This document shows positions 22,568 through 25,007 of a DNA stretch of 25,007 nucleotides, piece by piece. Position numbers and translations under genes: made by a program. Under the pieces are notes generated by a model. It made no database searches, was not told the origin of the DNA, and saw nothing but the letters and a program-made list of their open reading frames with translations. This DNA comes from Candidatus Omnitrophota bacterium. Lineage in GTDB: Bacteria > Omnitrophota > Gorgyraeia > Zapsychrales > Zapsychraceae. The stretch lies in the NCBI GenBank assembly GCA_029567025.1, contig JAKQLT010000189.1:1-25007 (forward strand), in the 5' to 3' direction. Each line of letters begins with the position of its first letter. The stretch's first letter is position 1.

Positions 22568-23533
22568 TTATTCCTTATTGCCCAAAGCGCCAATCTTTTT
22601 CAACGATTCAACAGCCCAAGAACTTTGAGGATAATTATCCACTATCGATTGATAATAAACTTTCGCGGCTTTATAGTTTTTATTCTTCTCATAAAACCGC
22701 GCGGCTAAAAACGCGTTTTCCGCTTCTTTATTCTTTAATTTTGCCACTTGATCTTTCGCTTCTTGAGATAATTCTGCGTCAGGATTAGTTTTTAAAAATT
22801 TCTCAAATTCCTGAACCGCGGATTGCGTGACTTTTTGATCATACGCCGCATCCGTTGAACGTTTCGCATCGGTCTGAGCAATCTGATATTGCGCGGCTTT
22901 CGCCCATTCGCTTTCCGGATAATCATTGATAACTTTTTCAAATTCATCACGGGCTTCTTGATACAATTTTTTCTCGGCTAAATAAAGGCCGATTTTATAT
23001 TGAGAAGGCGCGGCAAATTCACCATAAGGAGCATTCTTAATGACTGCTTTAAAAATATCCACAACCGTATATTCTTCCCAAGCCTGCAAAAAAGCGCCTT
23101 TGGTTTTTTTTCCATTTAAAAGATCAACGCCCATTTCATATTGTTTTTTAATAATCTTCGCGGAAAGATCGCTGAAAGGATATTTATCTATTACGGTCTG
23201 ATATTCTTTAAACGCCTGATATAACTTCCCCTGTTCTTCATTTACAACGCCTAAATAATATTGAGCTTCAGGCGCTTGACGAGCTTTAGGATAATGCTTA
23301 AGAAGTTTTTTAAGCTCTTGAGCCGCTTCCTTATATTTTTTATTCTCATAAAAAGTTAACGCGTACTGTAATTGTTCTTGCGGTGTGTCTTTGACCGCGT
23401 ATTTGGGATTAACCCATTTATTGGTTTCCGGCGTCCACATCCAGAAAGCCTGGGCTTGAGAAGTAATTAATAAAACAAATAATAAAGATAATACTTTTAA
23501 TGATACTAAAAAGAATTTTAGAGGATTTTTCAT
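22568..23533 (-). CDS. BamD-like TPR outer-membrane-assembly protein without lipobox
   Basis: A 321-residue exported TPR protein. The signal peptide ends at TSQAQA (about residue 29) and the mature protein opens FWMWTPETNKWVNPK. Five or more TPR-like repeats follow (for example QLQYALTFYENKKYKEAAQEL, QYYLGVVNEEQGKLYQAF, QEARDEFEKVINDYPES and KAAKVYYQSIVDNYPQS) in the pattern of BamD/ComL/YfiO. BamD itself is a lipoprotein; here no Cys follows the signal, so it is probably free in the periplasm or held by partners. The ATG at 23533 is preferred over a reading from 23641 because the signal peptide starts there. No ribosome site precedes it, and a promoter abuts it. Confidence 0.82.
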   Translation of the reverse strand: MKNPLKFFLVSLKVLSLLFVLLITSQAQAFWMWTPETNKWVNPKYAVKDTPQEQLQYALTFYENKKYKEAAQELKKLLKHYPKARQAPEAQYYLGVVNEEQGKLYQAFKEYQTVIDKYPFSDLSAKIIKKQYEMGVDLLNGKKTKGAFLQAWEEYTVVDIFKAVIKNAPYGEFAAPSQYKIGLYLAEKKLYQEARDEFEKVINDYPESEWAKAAQYQIAQTDAKRSTDAAYDQKVTQSAVQEFEKFLKTNPDAELSQEAKDQVAKLKNKEAENAFLAARFYEKNKNYKAAKVYYQSIVDNYPQSSWAVESLKKIGALGNKE

Positions 23534-23540
23534 ATCGTCA

Positions 23541-23569
23541 ACTTTACCATAGGCAGGTTTCTTTGTCAA
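23541..23569 (-). promoter_or_regulatory. Promoter abutting the bamD-like start (possible leaderless mRNA)
   Basis: On the minus strand, a perfect -35 TTGACA (23564-23569) and TAAAGT (23541-23546, 4 of 6) are separated by 17 nt. The -10 ends only seven nt before the ATG at 23533, so transcription would begin at or within a base of the start codon. This agrees with the lack of a ribosome site. Confidence 0.55.
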
Positions 23570-23612
23570 CGAAGAGGAGACATGTTTTAAGAAACCACTT
23601 TCTTGACAACAT

Positions 23613-23655
23613 AAAAAAATCACCTTGCCTGAGAAATCCAAGCAAGATGATTTTT
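23613..23655 (-). terminator. Rho-independent terminator after the TPR/coiled-coil gene
   Basis: AAAAATCATCTTGC and GCAAGGTGATTTTT form a 14-bp stem (one G-T pair) with a 13-nt loop, ending in a run of T on the minus strand. It lies 21 nt after the stop at 23677 and separates that gene from the bamD-lptE-holA operon. Confidence 0.88.
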
Positions 23656-23676
23656 CTAAAAAATAATCTCCTTTTT

Positions 23677-25007
23677 TTATTGAACGGTTATGGTTTTAAT
23701 CCTTTCCTCCAATTCATTGATCTTCTGTCTTTTTTCAATAATGTTTTGCTGGGATTTTTCTAATTTTTCCCATAACAATCTCATATCAGGATTATGGCGT
23801 AGTTGATCCCTAAAAAACATCACATCCTTATGCTTCTCGTCGATAAGATCGTCTTTCTCATAATTTCTTGCTAAATAATAATCAAGATCTTTATAAAGAC
23901 GAACAAGCTCGTCATTCCTATCCCATAACGCGTTCTGCGTTTGCGCAGAATCTATCTGTGCCATGATTTTCTGCGTTATGGCTTCTTGAGCAAACCCGCG
24001 ATACGCATATAAATAATCCTCAAGAAGAGCAAACATTTTTCTATTATATTGTTCCTGTTCAAAAAGTTCTTGGCGCATACGATTTTGTTCAGCAAAAATC
24101 GCTTTGAGATCTTTATCATAAGCCAAAGCCTCTTGAGCAGATTTTTCTATTCTTTGTTCAAAAGCTGCCACATTTTCTTCTTGTGGCACATAGGAAAATA
24201 ATTCCGCAGAATGTTTTCCCTTTTGTTTAACCTGACCCTCATACGCTAAAGCTGTTTGATTAGCCTGCTGTTGGATTTTTTCATCAGAAACCGCCAAAAG
24301 ATTAACATTTTTTCCTTCTAATGGTTTTTGAATTTCTTCTTTAGGCCCTAAAACCATTTTCTTATCAAGCACTTCAGACTTCACTTTTCGTTCTGAAAAA
24401 CTTGGCCGTTCTTCAACAGGCATAGAAATGGTTTCTTCAGATTGCGAAAACGAACTTTCCTCCTTTTTAACTAAAGAAGCCGGCGCAGAGTCTAATTTTT
24501 TTTCTGGAATTGTTTTTGTTGTTTTTCCTTCATCCCATGGCTTTTCATTAGAAGCCAAAAGACCTTCTGCTAATGTCATATCAGCTTTTTGCATAGATTT
24601 TTCTGCTTTTTTAATATTCTGCGGTATTTCGGCTTTTTCAACTAAACTGCGACTTGCAATAAGATCATTTTGAAGCCTTGTAATTTCATCCTCAATATCT
24701 TTACTTAAATTCCCTAATTGATCCTGTTTAACACAACAATCTGAACGATCGCCTATAAATTGATTTTTTCTGAAAGATGAATCTGAAAGTATCGTATTTT
24801 CAGCCATTTCTTGGACTTTAAAATTTCGAGATATTTCAACTGTATTTGTTAAAGAAGTTCTGACATCCGCATAGAGGCCTCTGTCAATACCCATAGCGCG
24901 CAAACCTTCCAACGCCTCTTTATTTTCAGGGTCAATTAATAAGGCCTTACTAAATTCATGAGCCGCGTCTTCATATTGGCCACGAGCGTAAGCTGTTTTT
25001 GCCAACT
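23677..25007 (-). CDS. TPR and coiled-coil protein, C-terminal part (cut by window edge)
   Basis: At least 442 codons are open to the window edge. The apparent first codon near the edge is a TTG inside a TPR, so the real start lies beyond. A TPR is seen at once (TAYARGQYEDAAHEFSKALLIDPENKEALEGL). A long low-complexity charged region follows (residues about 95-260, rich in Glu, Lys, Ser and Gln), then predicted coiled coil to the end (EQNRMRQELFEQEQYNRKMF, and ELEERIKTITVQ at the C-terminus). I do not recognise a family. A scaffold or envelope role is possible because the neighbours are envelope genes, but this is weak. A strong terminator follows. Confidence 0.8.
   Translation of the reverse strand, partial: LAKTAYARGQYEDAAHEFSKALLIDPENKEALEGLRAMGIDRGLYADVRTSLTNTVEISRNFKVQEMAENTILSDSSFRKNQFIGDRSDCCVKQDQLGNLSKDIEDEITRLQNDLIASRSLVEKAEIPQNIKKAEKSMQKADMTLAEGLLASNEKPWDEGKTTKTIPEKKLDSAPASLVKKEESSFSQSEETISMPVEERPSFSERKVKSEVLDKKMVLGPKEEIQKPLEGKNVNLLAVSDEKIQQQANQTALAYEGQVKQKGKHSAELFSYVPQEENVAAFEQRIEKSAQEALAYDKDLKAIFAEQNRMRQELFEQEQYNRKMFALLEDYLYAYRGFAQEAITQKIMAQIDSAQTQNALWDRNDELVRLYKDLDYYLARNYEKDDLIDEKHKDVMFFRDQLRHNPDMRLLWEKLEKSQQNIIEKRQKINELEERIKTITVQ

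Noticed and set aside
23908..23918. Second copy of the GTCATTCC repeat
   Set aside because: Only the first few bases match and there is no inverted partner; it is ordinary coding sequence of the TPR/coiled-coil gene.
1..25007. tRNA, rRNA, CRISPR array, transposase or prophage genes
   Set aside because: None was seen: gaps are short, no regularly spaced repeats occur, and every long reading frame kept has a plausible cellular role or is clearly a shadow frame.

Overview
The window is AT-rich, very gene-dense and almost entirely transcribed from the minus strand; only rpsT is on the plus strand. The best lineage guess is a diderm, probably anaerobic bacterium of the candidate phylum Omnitrophota (OP3). 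The strongest pointer is a large exported protein (14889-17783) whose N-terminal and C-terminal blocks match, from memory, a protein family I associate with that phylum. LptE, a BamD-like protein, a TamB-like protein, OmpA-type and pilin genes show an outer membrane. Rubredoxin, rubrerythrin, superoxide reductase and a flavodiiron protein point to an anaerobe that meets oxygen.

Reading in the direction of transcription, from high to low coordinates: the 3' part of a TPR/coiled-coil gene (23677-25007) ends in a strong terminator. Next comes a bamD-like - lptE - holA operon (21339-23533), an envelope-assembly and replication group that converges on rpsT (21104-21367). The rpsT terminator lies inside the holA coding region. 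Divergently from rpsT run murJ, a short uvrC, an ogt-type alkyltransferase, and then the 964-residue exported protein, which carries a methyltransferase-like domain and an in-frame REP/MITE-like palindrome. A two-helix membrane protein (14533-14769) with an extended -10 promoter follows.

A sigma70-like promoter (14481-14508) then drives an oxygen and peroxide defence operon: rubredoxin, flavodiiron oxygen reductase, FMN split-barrel protein, FAD/NAD(P)H reductase, rubrerythrin, superoxide reductase and ferritin. These form a plausible electron chain from NAD(P)H to oxygen, superoxide and peroxide, plus an iron store. DUF502, an OmpA-LysM protein, two proteins with peptidoglycan-binding domains and a short TamB-like protein follow and concern the envelope.

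The last block is a trehalose/osmotic module: a trehalose-6-phosphate synthase fused to a membrane sensor and HAMP region, an MscS channel, trehalose-6-phosphate phosphatase and a GH15 hydrolase, then the start of a type IV pilin-like gene cut by the window edge. No tRNA, rRNA, CRISPR array, transposase or phage gene was seen. No gene-free stretch reaches 300 bases.
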